25,025 nt of DNA from an uncultured Prevotella sp. (GCA_937916405.1 CALFUF010000113.1:1-25025), one strand, 5' to 3'; positions 1-7,604 are shown, counted from the first letter of the stretch. Notes: generated by a model from the sequence alone, not told the origin. Translations and numbers: made by a program.

Positions 1-2
1 AG

Positions 3-167
3 GAGGGCAAGTGTCTCTCCTGCCGAGGTGTCGGCAAGACCCCCGACGGCCGCTATACCTGCACCGTCTGCAACGGCACGGGAGGACTGGCCATCCAACT
101 CTTCAACACAAGACCAGAGCAAAAGAGTTTTGAACTATGCGTTGACAGCCTCAGCCATCAAGAATAA
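3..167 (+). CDS. C-terminal end of a DnaJ-type zinc-motif protein (5' end outside window)
   Basis: The frame starting at base 3 is open from the window edge to a TAA at 165-167. It contains two CxxCxGxG elements, CLSCRGVG and CTVCNGTG, separated by nine residues. This is the pairing seen in the cysteine-rich zinc region of DnaJ and in small DnaJ-like zinc proteins, so one zinc ion is probably bound by four cysteines. The last 28 residues have no motif I recognise. The protein is not DnaJ itself, because the peptide-binding C-terminal domains do not follow. A second open frame (frame 1, to base 252) covers the same DNA but is low-complexity in its first half, so I prefer the zinc-motif frame. 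Function is unknown. A role as a chaperone-like or regulatory zinc protein is only a guess. Confidence 0.6.
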   Translation, partial: EGKCLSCRGVGKTPDGRYTCTVCNGTGGLAIQLFNTRPEQKSFELCVDSLSHQE

Positions 168-238
168 TATCATGGGAGACTTCAACCTATTGACAGAACA
201 GGAAGTGCTGGACACAATGGAGGATGTGCTAAGCGACT

Positions 239-736
239 TTACTCCACGATAACGTCGTCCTTATTGATAAAGAGATAGTCATGCCCTTTCTTGAGGACGT
301 AGTAACCGTCTTTCAGCAGTTCATACTCATCGGCGATGATGGTACCTTTCTCCACAAAGCCATAAGGAACATACTTGGGACCTTCATCAGCGTAATTGTC
401 AGTATATAATGACGTTATCTCTTTCTTTGCCACCAGTTTAGGCTGACCATTACGGGTATACCAACCCTGGGTACCCATATACTTGGTATATACCCAGCCA
501 ACAATATTCTCAACCCTTACCTTGCTCCATCGCTTACCATACTCCAACAGAATGCCACGTCCTAAACCATGGAATTGCATAGGGAGTGTAGTCAGCACGT
601 CAGCCTTGCTGGAAGGTTCTGCACGGACATTCAGGAAACCATCATCTGAGGTGGCATAACACACGATCAACTCATTCTGTGCCCAAATTACACTGCTCAC
701 GAGGAACAGACAAAAAGAAAAAAGAATTCGTTTCAT
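239..736 (-). CDS. Secreted SH3-like (SH3b) domain protein
   Basis: This 165-residue protein begins with a typical signal peptide (MKRILFSFCLFLVSSVIWAQ) with a likely cut after the Ala-Gln region, so it is exported to the periplasm or envelope. Residues of about 30-85 resemble a bacterial SH3 fold: LNVRAEPSSKADVLTTLP, then a KVRVENIVGWVYTKYMG strand pair ending in the usual GWVY element. SH3b domains commonly bind peptidoglycan or peptide ligands. The C-terminal half (about 95-165) has no recognised domain. There is no catalytic domain (such as NlpC/P60), so it is a binding or accessory protein rather than an enzyme. It has its own promoter (765-796) and is transcribed divergently from the FemAB-like gene at 839. 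The ligand cannot be read from the sequence. Confidence 0.8.
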   Translation of the reverse strand: MKRILFSFCLFLVSSVIWAQNELIVCYATSDDGFLNVRAEPSSKADVLTTLPMQFHGLGRGILLEYGKRWSKVRVENIVGWVYTKYMGTQGWYTRNGQPKLVAKKEITSLYTDNYADEGPKYVPYGFVEKGTIIADEYELLKDGYYVLKKGHDYLFINKDDVIVE

Positions 737-764
737 AAGTGTTTACGATTGAGGTTTGACGATG

Positions 765-796
765 CAAATATAAGTATTTACAATGAATTTCCCAAA
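765..796 (-). promoter_or_regulatory. Bacteroidota-type promoter for the SH3-like gene
   Basis: On the minus strand a TTTG (complement of CAAA at 793-796) is followed by exactly 20 bases and then TATATTTG (complement of 765-772). This matches the -33 TTTG / -7 TAnnTTTG consensus of the Bacteroidota primary sigma factor. The start codon lies about 30 bases downstream. Confidence 0.75.
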
Positions 797-800
797 TAAA

Positions 801-832
801 TTTGTTTTTTATCTATAAATTTCGTAACTTTA
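801..832 (+). promoter_or_regulatory. Bacteroidota-type promoter for the FemAB-like/TonB receptor pair
   Basis: TTTG at 801-804, a 20-base spacer and TAACTTTA at 825-832 match the -33/-7 consensus with one deviation in the last base. The ATG at 839 is only six bases after the -7 element, so the transcript would be leaderless or nearly so. The -33 box lies four bases from the -33 box of the divergent promoter at 765-796. Confidence 0.7.
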
Positions 833-838
833 CACCCC

Positions 839-1819
839 ATGAGAGAGCTGAAAGTCACCATCTATGAACACGCCAAAGAATTGCCAAGCATTCCAGAAGG
901 CAATTATTTCCACAGTCCTGAACTGATGGAGCTCTGCGAGCGTACACCTCGACAGAAGCCTTTGATGGCAGTGGTGTCACAGGACGGTATGGTGGTGGCT
1001 CACATGCTTGCCATCATCTATTACAGAAGATCATGGCTACCACCTTATTTATATTTAAATGTCAGAGTGATGGGTGAAGGGGTCTATCACCTTAAAGATG
1101 AGGAGCATAACGAGCAACAACTCTTCGGACTGATGGCAGAGGCAGTCACTGAACGGATGCAAAACAAGGCTTTATATATTGAGTTCAGCCATTTCTCCCA
1201 GAAAATGTTCGGATATAAAGAACTAAAACACTTGGGATTCTTCCATGTGAAATGGATGAATATCCACAACTCACTGCATTCCCGTACACCAGAAGAACGT
1301 ATCACAGAACGGCAGATGAAACGTGTCGAAGCAGCTCGGGAGCGTGGAGCCACCACCAAAGTAGTGGAGACAGACGAGGAGTTTCAGGAGTTCTCCAAGC
1401 TATTACGTCGCCATAACTGGTTAAAGCCACGACGCTATCTGCCTGTTGATGATTTCTTCCGAGGGATGATGGACAGTCTGCGATGCCGTCTGTATATCAC
1501 GAAATATCATGAGAGGGTGATAGGTTGCTGTGCTTGTGTCCATTCTGACGGGGATATGTATTTCTGGTATTCTGCCTCCAGAAGGAAGAGTTTTGCTATG
1601 CTGCACCCTAATGCCACTACGATATGGAATGCGATGAAACATGCTCATGCTGAGGGAATGCAACATTTCCGCTTCGTAGACGTAGGACTACCCTTCCGTC
1701 GCAATCCCTATCGTGACTTCATTCTCAGTTTCGGAGGCAAGGAGGTGACAGCATTCCGTTGGTTCCGCATCAGCATTCGCTGGGTCAACGCCCTTGCGTC
1801 ATGGTGGTGGAGAGAATAA
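839..1819 (+). CDS. FemAB/GNAT-like acyl- or aminoacyl-transferase
   Basis: This 326-residue soluble protein looks like a member of the FemAB-type branch of the acetyltransferase (GNAT) superfamily. The C-terminal half carries the pattern I rely on: a strand pair around VIGCCACVHSDGDMYFWYSA (about 225-245), then PNATTIWNAMKHAHAEGMQH, a strand FRFVDVG, and the closing RDFILSFGGK segment that resembles the F-K-x-x-FGG end of FemAB proteins. These proteins transfer amino acids to cell-wall precursors or acyl groups to small molecules. The substrate here is unknown. There is no signal peptide, so it is cytoplasmic. It lies 36 bases upstream of a TonB-dependent receptor and is probably co-transcribed with it. 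The family is moderately sure, the specific reaction is not. Confidence 0.7.
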   Translation: MRELKVTIYEHAKELPSIPEGNYFHSPELMELCERTPRQKPLMAVVSQDGMVVAHMLAIIYYRRSWLPPYLYLNVRVMGEGVYHLKDEEHNEQQLFGLMAEAVTERMQNKALYIEFSHFSQKMFGYKELKHLGFFHVKWMNIHNSLHSRTPEERITERQMKRVEAARERGATTKVVETDEEFQEFSKLLRRHNWLKPRRYLPVDDFFRGMMDSLRCRLYITKYHERVIGCCACVHSDGDMYFWYSASRRKSFAMLHPNATTIWNAMKHAHAEGMQHFRFVDVGLPFRRNPYRDFILSFGGKEVTAFRWFRISIRWVNALASWWWRE

Positions 1820-1855
1820 TGTAATAAATCCCATTTTTATGCGTTATATAGGAGT

Positions 1856-4237
1856 ATGAGTCGACAATATCATATTCTGACACTATGTATGCTACTCTTT
1901 GGTAGCATGACACTGCATGCACAGTCGTTTACACTATCTGGCGTGGTAAGCGACGAGGAAGGGAATGCTATTGAGCTTGCCACTGTGAGCTGTCTGGATC
2001 AAGGTGCAGTGACAGTAGCAAACCTCAAAGGTGAATACTCGCTGAACCTGAAATCAGCAGATTCCGTCGTCGTGAAATTCTCGATGATAGGTTTTCAAAC
2101 TCGTACCCGTGTACTTCGCAATCCGAAAGGCAAACAGCGACTGATAATCACCCTGTATCCCATGAAGGAACTTGACGAGGTGGTAGTGACAGATAAACGC
2201 CGACAGACAACAGGCACAGAACAGCTGGACACCAAAAACCTCAGGAACACCCCCTCAACTACAGGTAATGCTGTAGAGGAATTGGTACAGCAACAGGCTG
2301 GTGTATCCACCCATAACGAGCTGTCCAGCCAGTATAATGTACGTGGTGGCTCCTTTGATGAGAACTCTGTCTATATCAATGGAACAGAGGTATATCGTCC
2401 CCTACTCATCCGTAGCGGTCAGCAGGAAGGACTGTCTGTCATCAACAGTGATATGGTAGAGAAAATCGGTTTCTCGTCTGGTGGCTTTGAAGCGAAATAC
2501 GGGGATAAGATGTCTAGTGCTTTGGACATCCAATATCGAAAGCCTACCCGATTGGAAGGTAATATTCAAGCATCCCTGCTAGGTGGCAGTGTGTTCTTGG
2601 GCTATGGCAACAAGAAGTTCTCAATGAGTCATGCTGTACGCTATAAAACGAACCGCTACCTATTAGGCTCTTTGGAGACCAAGGGTGAGTACAAACCCAA
2701 CTTCCTCGACTATCAGACCTATATCACATGGCATCCTAACAAACGATGGGATTTAGAAGTTATTGGCAATATCTCTGAAAACCATTACAATTTCTCACCC
2801 AGTGACAGGGAGACATCCTTTGGTACGATGCAGGACGTGAAATCTTTCAAGGTTTATTTCGACGGACAAGAGAAGGATATCTTCCGTACTTTGTTTGGTA
2901 CAGCGGCTATCACATATCACCCTACAGAGAAGACACATGTGAAGCTGCAAGCCGCCGCGTTCCATACCAAGGAGCAGGAGACATACGATATCCAAGGACA
3001 GTATTGGCTGGATGACACACAGACATCCGAGAACCTTGGGGTTGGAACTTATATGGAGCATGCACGTAACTATCTCACTGCTAATGTGGCAAGTGCGAAA
3101 CTGACTGTCAACCACAAGGCAAAACACCATGACATTGAAGGCGGTCTGACTATGAAATGGGAGGAGATTGAGGAGAATGCCAGAGAATATGAGATGCGTG
3201 ACTCTAGTGGCTATAGCATTCCCCATACGGGAAAGCGACTGGACATGATCTACTCCCTTGCCTCTAAACAAAAGATGTCATCAACTCGATTGGAGGCATT
3301 CCTTCAAGACACCTACCGCTTCCAGACCGGCAATGCGGAGAAGCCCAATCTGTGGACGCTGAATATGGGGGTAAGGCTCGCCAATTGGAGTTATAATAAA
3401 GAGACGATTATCTCACCACGTGTCTCACTGGCGATGATTCCAGGTTTCAATGAGAACATGACCTTCCGTCTCTCCACAGGACTATATTATCAGGCACCTT
3501 TCTATAAGGAATTACGCGATACCACCACAATTAACGGAAGAACCATTGTGACCCTAAACAACGATATCAAGAGTCAGCGTTCCATCCATATCGTGGGGGC
3601 TTTCGACTATCGATTCCGCATGGCTAACCGTCCATTCCGTTTTACCGCCGAGGCATATTATAAGATCATGAACAATCTCGTGCCATACAATGTGCAGAAC
3701 ATGAAAGTGGTATACTATGGCGAGAACCTTGCGAAAGGCTATGCGGCTGGACTGGACTTGAAATTATATGGCGAGTTTGTACCTGGAACGGACTCTTGGC
3801 TGACCTTCTCCGTGATGAGTACACGCCAGAAAATCAATGGTGTCAGCATCCCTATGCCCACAGACCAGCGATGGGGTGTCAATCTGCATTTTACGGACTA
3901 TTTCCCTGGGACAGAACGCTGGAAGATGACTTTACGCCTTGCTATTGCTGACGGATTACCCTTTGGTGCCCCACACCGTGGACTGGAATATCAACAATTC
4001 CGTGCTCCTGCATATAAACGAGCTGACATCGGTATGAGTTTCCTCGCCTACCATAACGAGGAGCGCAGCAATTTCGGACTACGACGTATCTGGCTGAGTT
4101 TGGAAGGACTCAACATCCTAGGCATTTCCAATGTCAATAGTTATTATTGGGTGACAGATGTAACCAACCAGCAATATGCCGTTCCTAACTATCTAACAGG
4201 TAGGCAAATCAACGGAAAAGTGATTGTTGAGTTTTAA
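1856..4237 (+). CDS. TonB-dependent outer-membrane receptor
   Basis: This 793-residue protein starts with a signal peptide ending near LHAQ (residue 23). Residues of about 25-110 form a CarboxypepD_reg-like domain (LSGVVSDEEGNAIELATV ... GEYSL ... IGFQTR). The plug domain follows (about 130-230: VEELVQQQAGVSTHNELSSQ, then NVRGGSFDENSVYING), and the rest is beta-barrel, ending in the aromatic C-terminal residue (VIVEF) used for outer-membrane assembly. Such receptors import ligands at the expense of TonB-ExbB-ExbD energy. It is shorter than SusC-type receptors (about 1000 residues) and no SusD partner is adjacent, so a glycan-uptake role is not supported. The ligand is unknown. A GGAG lies only one base before the ATG, too close to act as a normal ribosome-binding site. 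Confidence 0.92.
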   Translation: MSRQYHILTLCMLLFGSMTLHAQSFTLSGVVSDEEGNAIELATVSCLDQGAVTVANLKGEYSLNLKSADSVVVKFSMIGFQTRTRVLRNPKGKQRLIITLYPMKELDEVVVTDKRRQTTGTEQLDTKNLRNTPSTTGNAVEELVQQQAGVSTHNELSSQYNVRGGSFDENSVYINGTEVYRPLLIRSGQQEGLSVINSDMVEKIGFSSGGFEAKYGDKMSSALDIQYRKPTRLEGNIQASLLGGSVFLGYGNKKFSMSHAVRYKTNRYLLGSLETKGEYKPNFLDYQTYITWHPNKRWDLEVIGNISENHYNFSPSDRETSFGTMQDVKSFKVYFDGQEKDIFRTLFGTAAITYHPTEKTHVKLQAAAFHTKEQETYDIQGQYWLDDTQTSENLGVGTYMEHARNYLTANVASAKLTVNHKAKHHDIEGGLTMKWEEIEENAREYEMRDSSGYSIPHTGKRLDMIYSLASKQKMSSTRLEAFLQDTYRFQTGNAEKPNLWTLNMGVRLANWSYNKETIISPRVSLAMIPGFNENMTFRLSTGLYYQAPFYKELRDTTTINGRTIVTLNNDIKSQRSIHIVGAFDYRFRMANRPFRFTAEAYYKIMNNLVPYNVQNMKVVYYGENLAKGYAAGLDLKLYGEFVPGTDSWLTFSVMSTRQKINGVSIPMPTDQRWGVNLHFTDYFPGTERWKMTLRLAIADGLPFGAPHRGLEYQQFRAPAYKRADIGMSFLAYHNEERSNFGLRRIWLSLEGLNILGISNVNSYYWVTDVTNQQYAVPNYLTGRQINGKVIVEF

Positions 4238-4285
4238 TTAGCGTTAATTATCAACGCCGGATGCACTTTTCTCATTTAAATGTTG

Positions 4286-4293
4286 TAACTTTG
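4286..4293 (+). promoter_or_regulatory. -7 element for the mce-mmdA operon
   Basis: TAACTTTG is a perfect match to the Bacteroidota -7 consensus TAnnTTTG. It lies 34 bases upstream of the epimerase ATG in an AT-rich 90-base gap. The -33 box is weak (T-rich around 4264-4270). Confidence 0.65.
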
Positions 4294-4327
4294 CAGCTTA
4301 GTAATTTAAGACTCAATTTTATACAAT

Positions 4328-4732
4328 ATGAAGATTTCACACATTGAGCATCTGGGCATCGCAGTCCAGAGCATTGAAGAGAGCCTGCCATTCTTTGAGA
4401 ATGTATTAGGACTGAAGTGTTATGCCGTTGAGACGGTTGAGGATCAGAAAGTTAAGACCGCTTTCTTGAAGTGCGGTGAGGTTAAACTCGAACTCCTAGA
4501 GCCGACATCTCCTGAGAGCACTATTCAGAAGTGGATTGACAAAGGCAACAAGGGTGTACACCACGTAGCTTTCTGCATCGAGGATGGTGTTGCCAACGCA
4601 CTTGCTGAGGTCAGCGAAAAGGGTGTTCGTCTGATTGACGAGAAGCCTCGTAAGGGTGCCGAGAACCTGAATATCGCCTTCCTGCATCCTAAATCAACAG
4701 CAGGTGTATTAACTGAACTTTGTGAACATTAA
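4328..4732 (+). CDS. mce: Methylmalonyl-CoA epimerase
   Basis: This 134-residue, single-domain vicinal-oxygen-chelate protein interconverts (R)- and (S)-methylmalonyl-CoA in the succinate-propionate pathway. The metal ligands expected in the family are visible: the His in IEHLGIAV near the N-terminus (residue 8), the Glu in the VKLELLEP strand, the His pair in GVHHVAFCIED, and the Glu in the C-terminal GVLTELCEH. The length matches the usual 130-150. It is the first gene of the operon that continues with the carboxyltransferase subunit 15 bases downstream, which is the standard neighbour for this enzyme in Bacteroidota. It is cytoplasmic. Confidence 0.95.
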   Translation: MKISHIEHLGIAVQSIEESLPFFENVLGLKCYAVETVEDQKVKTAFLKCGEVKLELLEPTSPESTIQKWIDKGNKGVHHVAFCIEDGVANALAEVSEKGVRLIDEKPRKGAENLNIAFLHPKSTAGVLTELCEH

Positions 4733-4747
4733 TAAGACAAAACAACA

Positions 4748-6313
4748 ATGAGTAAGCAATTAGAGAAGATCAAGCAGCTTATTGAGAAGCGCGAACTGGC
4801 TCGCCTCGGTGGTGGTGAGAAAGCTATCCAAAAGCAGCACGACAAAGGAAAATACACAGCCCGCGAACGCATCGAGATGTTACTTGACAAGGGCTCGTTT
4901 GAGGAGTACGATATGTTCAAGGAACACCGTTGCCATAACTTTGGCATGGAGAAAAAGCAGTTCCTTGGCGACGGTGTCGTAGCAGGTAGCGGTACGATTG
5001 ACGGTCGTCTTGTTTTCATTTTCGCACAGGACTTCACCGTACATGCTGGTTCTCTGTCAGAGACGATGAGCCAGAAGATCTGTAAGGTGATGGACATGGC
5101 AATGAAGATGGGAGCTCCTGTGATTGGTATTAATGACTCAGGCGGTGCTCGTATTCAGGAAGGTATCAATGCCCTTGCAGGATATGCTGAGATCTTTGAG
5201 CGTAATATCCTCGCATCAGGTGTGATCCCACAGATCTCCGGTATCTTTGGTCCTTGCGCTGGTGGAGCAGTGTACTCCCCTGCCCTTACAGACTTTACCC
5301 TGATGATGGAGGGAACGTCATATATGTTCCTGACTGGTCCTAAAGTAGTAAAGACTGTTACTGGTGAGGATATTGACCAGGAGCATCTTGGTGGCGCCAG
5401 CGTTCACGCCTCTAAGAGTGGTGTGACCCACTTCACCGCCAAGACTGAGGAAGAGGCTGTGGAGATGCTGAAGACCCTGTTGAGCTATATTCCTTCTAAT
5501 AATATGGAGCTGGCTCCCCGCAAGCAGTGCACAGACCCCATCGATCGTCTGGAGGACTCTCTGAACGAGATTATTCCTGAGAACCCCAACGAGGCTTACG
5601 ACATGTATAAGGTGATCAGTGCCATCGTCGATGATAATGAGTTCTTCGAGGTACAACCTAAGTTTGCCAAGAACATTATTGTTGGTTTCGCACGTTTCAA
5701 TGGTCAGAGTGTAGGTATTGTGGCTAACCAGCCCTCATGCTATGCTGGTGTGCTTGACGTGAACGCCTCTCGTAAGGGTGCCCGTTTCGTCCGCTTCTGC
5801 GATGCTTTCAATATTCCTATCGTATCACTGGTTGACGTACCAGGATTCTTGCCAGGTACTGGTCAGGAGTACAACGCCGTCATCCTGCATGGTGCTCAGT
5901 TGCTCTATGCTTATGGAGAGGCTACCGTGCCCAAGATCACCGTTACCCTGCGTAAGTCATACGGTGGTTCTCACATCGTGATGGGTTCCAAGCAGTTGCA
6001 CACTGACCTCAACTACGCATGGCCTTCCGCAGAGATCGCAGTGATGGGTGCTTCTGGCGCCGCTGCCGTACTCTATGCGAAGGAAGCAAAGGCTAAGAAG
6101 GAAGCTGGCGAGGATGTTAAGGCATTCATCGCAGAGAAGGAAGAGGAGTACAACGAGCTCTTCGCTAATCCTTATCAGGCAGCTAAATACGGCTATATTG
6201 ATGATGTGATTGAGCCACGCAACACCCGCTTCCGCATCTGTCGCGCTCTGGCACAGCTTGCCACTAAGCGTGATGCCCTGCCAGCCAAGAAGCATGGTAA
6301 TATTCCAATGTAA
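4748..6313 (+). CDS. mmdA: Methylmalonyl-CoA decarboxylase alpha / propionyl-CoA carboxylase beta subunit (carboxyltransferase)
   Basis: This 521-residue protein is a full-length acyl-CoA carboxyltransferase made of two crotonase-like halves. Oxyanion-hole segments are visible: SGGARIQEG at about 131-139 and GPCAGGAVYSPALTDF from about 168 in the N-terminal half, then VPGFLPGTGQEYNAVI and KSYGGSHIVMGSK in the C-terminal half. The enzyme moves a carboxyl group between methylmalonyl-CoA and the biotin of the carrier protein encoded downstream. In fermenting Bacteroidota it is normally the decarboxylase alpha subunit of the propionate pathway. The same fold also serves propionyl-CoA carboxylase, and the sequence alone does not separate the two. 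Here the choice is open because no membrane beta subunit and no biotin carboxylase is encoded in the window. Confidence 0.92.
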   Translation: MSKQLEKIKQLIEKRELARLGGGEKAIQKQHDKGKYTARERIEMLLDKGSFEEYDMFKEHRCHNFGMEKKQFLGDGVVAGSGTIDGRLVFIFAQDFTVHAGSLSETMSQKICKVMDMAMKMGAPVIGINDSGGARIQEGINALAGYAEIFERNILASGVIPQISGIFGPCAGGAVYSPALTDFTLMMEGTSYMFLTGPKVVKTVTGEDIDQEHLGGASVHASKSGVTHFTAKTEEEAVEMLKTLLSYIPSNNMELAPRKQCTDPIDRLEDSLNEIIPENPNEAYDMYKVISAIVDDNEFFEVQPKFAKNIIVGFARFNGQSVGIVANQPSCYAGVLDVNASRKGARFVRFCDAFNIPIVSLVDVPGFLPGTGQEYNAVILHGAQLLYAYGEATVPKITVTLRKSYGGSHIVMGSKQLHTDLNYAWPSAEIAVMGASGAAAVLYAKEAKAKKEAGEDVKAFIAEKEEEYNELFANPYQAAKYGYIDDVIEPRNTRFRICRALAQLATKRDALPAKKHGNIPM

Positions 6314-6327
6314 TAATATCTCCGCAT

Positions 6328-6477
6328 ATGAAAAATGAAGTATATGCAGCTATAGCCCTTGCTCTTCATGAGTTCAAGGGGAATAACGTTCACGACAAAG
6401 AGCCTGGTATCATCACCATTCAGGAGAAGCAGACTCAGTGGAACGGCTATGCTCAAACTATGACAGAACATCCATAA
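6328..6477 (+). CDS. 49-residue OadG-like stub (decarboxylase gamma-subunit C-terminal motif only)
   Basis: An ATG 14 bases after the mmdA stop opens a 49-codon frame ending in TAA 12 bases before the biotin-carrier gene, so it sits tightly inside the operon. The protein keeps EVYAAIALALHEF, then VHDKEPGIITI. This resembles the C-terminal segment of OadG-family subunits in Bacteroidota as I remember them: an E-V-x-A-A-I helix followed by V-H-D-x-E and a T-I strand. What is missing is the N-terminal transmembrane helix and linker by which OadG anchors the complex. The small protein could still bind the carboxyltransferase in the cytoplasm, or it may be a decaying remnant. The intact frame, good spacing and conserved-looking motif favour a working gene. 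Homology is from memory of the motif, so it is moderately sure. Confidence 0.7.
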   Translation: MKNEVYAAIALALHEFKGNNVHDKEPGIITIQEKQTQWNGYAQTMTEHP

Positions 6478-6489
6478 AACGAGATTATT

Positions 6490-6927
6490 ATGAAAAAGGA
6501 ATATAAATATACCATCAACGGTAATAAATACGAGGTTGCTATCAGTGATATCGCTGAGAACATTGCCACTGTCACTGTTAACGGTGAGGAATACAAGGTA
6601 GAGATGGAACCAGAGCCAGTAGAGGAGAAAAAAGTGGTAGTACGACCCGTTGCTAATACGTCAAGCTCTACCAGTAACTCTAATGAGTCCAGCAATGCTG
6701 GTGCTATTGCCTCTGGTAATGCAGTCAAGGCTCCCCTACCTGGTGTTATCACAGAGATCTGTGTCAACGAAGGTGACGAGGTCAAGGCTGGCGATACCGT
6801 CGTTGTTTTGGAGGCGATGAAGATGGCTAACAACATTGAGGCAGAGAAAGACGGTAAGATCACCGCTATCTGTGTGAAACCAGGACAGACCGTCATGGAA
6901 GACGATCCACTGGTTGTCATTGAGTAA
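6490..6927 (+). CDS. Biotin carboxyl carrier subunit of the decarboxylase/carboxylase
   Basis: This 145-residue protein has three parts. The N-terminal segment (about 1-45) has strand-like elements. A flexible Ala/Ser/Thr/Asn linker follows (about 52-76, rich in Ser and Asn). The C-terminal biotinyl domain (about 78-145) contains the modification motif EAMKM with the biotinylated lysine at residue 111. APLPG and GDEVKAGD are typical biotinyl-domain turns. It carries CO2 between the carboxyltransferase encoded at 4748 and a partner (a sodium-pumping beta subunit or a biotin carboxylase), neither of which is in this window. It is the last gene of the operon, followed by a terminator at 6952-6981. 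Confidence 0.93.
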   Translation: MKKEYKYTINGNKYEVAISDIAENIATVTVNGEEYKVEMEPEPVEEKKVVVRPVANTSSSTSNSNESSNAGAIASGNAVKAPLPGVITEICVNEGDEVKAGDTVVVLEAMKMANNIEAEKDGKITAICVKPGQTVMEDDPLVVIE

Positions 6928-6951
6928 TCATCTTGACGTGACAACAATACG

Positions 6952-6981
6952 AAAAGAGGATGCGTTCGCATCCTCTTTTTT
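6952..6981 (+). terminator. Rho-independent terminator of the mce-mmdA operon
   Basis: AAAAGAGGATGCG (6952-6964) pairs perfectly with CGCATCCTCTTTT (6967-6979) and is followed by further T residues. It begins 24 bases after the biotin-carrier stop codon. The operon therefore ends here and has no downstream beta-subunit gene. Confidence 0.9.
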
Positions 6982-7017
6982 CTTTCTAAAGAATCTCAAA
7001 CCACTGTCAGCACACTT

Positions 7018-7234
7018 GTTGACTTAGAGTCAGCAATCTTGTCGACTGGAGTCAACAACCGATTTAAGCCTTTGTTATCATTGAGAAGTGCCATGGTTTG
7101 CAATGAAAAGTGGCATGGTTTTCAATCGTTAGAAGCATCCTAACCAGCGGTTGACTCCAGTCAACCGATCGGTTGACTCTAAGTCGAACGACTGGTTGAC
7201 TCTAAGTCGAACGACTGGTTGACTCTAAGTCGAC
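7018..7234. repeat. Cluster of six short palindromes flanking a degenerate direct repeat
   Basis: The 332-base gap between the convergent biotin-carrier and panD genes holds no gene. It holds six copies of the palindrome GTYGACT-N2..3-AGTCRAC: 7018-7034 (imperfect), 7041-7056, 7150-7165, 7172-7188, 7195-7211 and 7218-7234. The last three form a tandem array with a strict 23-base period. The left pair (7018-7056) is also roughly the reverse complement of 7150-7188, so the whole block can fold as a large hairpin. In the centre, two 19-base copies of AAGTGSCATGGTTTKCAAT (7086-7104 and 7108-7126) differ at two positions. The spacing and lack of unique spacers exclude a CRISPR array. Confidence 0.9.
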
Positions 7235-7259
7235 CAGTGAAAGAACGGTTCCTTTCCTT

Positions 7260-7604
7260 TTATAGACGGTTACCAGCTTTGGGGAACACGACGGTAGGCT
7301 GGAAGGTCTTCGCCTCCTCAAAGTCCATCAAAGCATAGGAGATGATAATAACGGTATCACCTGGCAACACCTTGCGGGCGGCGGCACCATTCAGACAGAT
7401 ACAGCCACTGCCCCGCTCGCCCTTGATGATATAGGTCTCGAAACGCTCCCCGTTATTGTTATCCAGCACTTGCACCTTCTCACCAGCGATGAGATTGGCG
7501 GCATCCATCAAATCCTCATCAATGGTAATGCTCCCCATATAGTGGAGATTGGCCTCTGTCACCGTCACGCAATGAAGCTTGGATTTCAATACCTCTATCA
7601 TCAT
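7260..7604 (-). CDS. panD: Aspartate 1-decarboxylase precursor
   Basis: This 114-residue protein makes beta-alanine from aspartate for pantothenate synthesis. It is a pyruvoyl enzyme: the proenzyme cuts itself between Gly24 and Ser25, and these residues are visible in HYMGSITID at exactly the family position, so the serine can become the pyruvoyl group. Other family signs are the N-terminal KSKLH, the RGSGCICLNGAAAR segment (which includes the Asn-Gly-Ala-Ala element of the active site) and PGDTVIIISYALMDFEEA. The length is close to the usual 115-130. Its start codon overlaps the panC stop by four bases (ATGA), so the two are translationally coupled. The palindrome cluster lies directly beyond the stop codon and may serve as the operon end. 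Confidence 0.96.
   Translation of the reverse strand: MMIEVLKSKLHCVTVTEANLHYMGSITIDEDLMDAANLIAGEKVQVLDNNNGERFETYIIKGERGSGCICLNGAAARKVLPGDTVIIISYALMDFEEAKTFQPTVVFPKAGNRL

Noticed and set aside
4238..4285. Hairpin GCGTT/AACGC after the TonB receptor as a terminator
   Set aside because: The five-bp stem has no following T-run, so it is too weak to call.
6453..6971. 172-residue minus-strand frame opposite the biotin carrier
   Set aside because: It mirrors the Ser/Thr/Ala-rich linker and biotinyl domain, and runs through the terminator of the mmd operon.
7018..7234. Possible CRISPR array
   Set aside because: The repeat period is 22-23 bases with no unique spacers, the repeats are palindromic and arranged in both orientations, and there are no cas genes.
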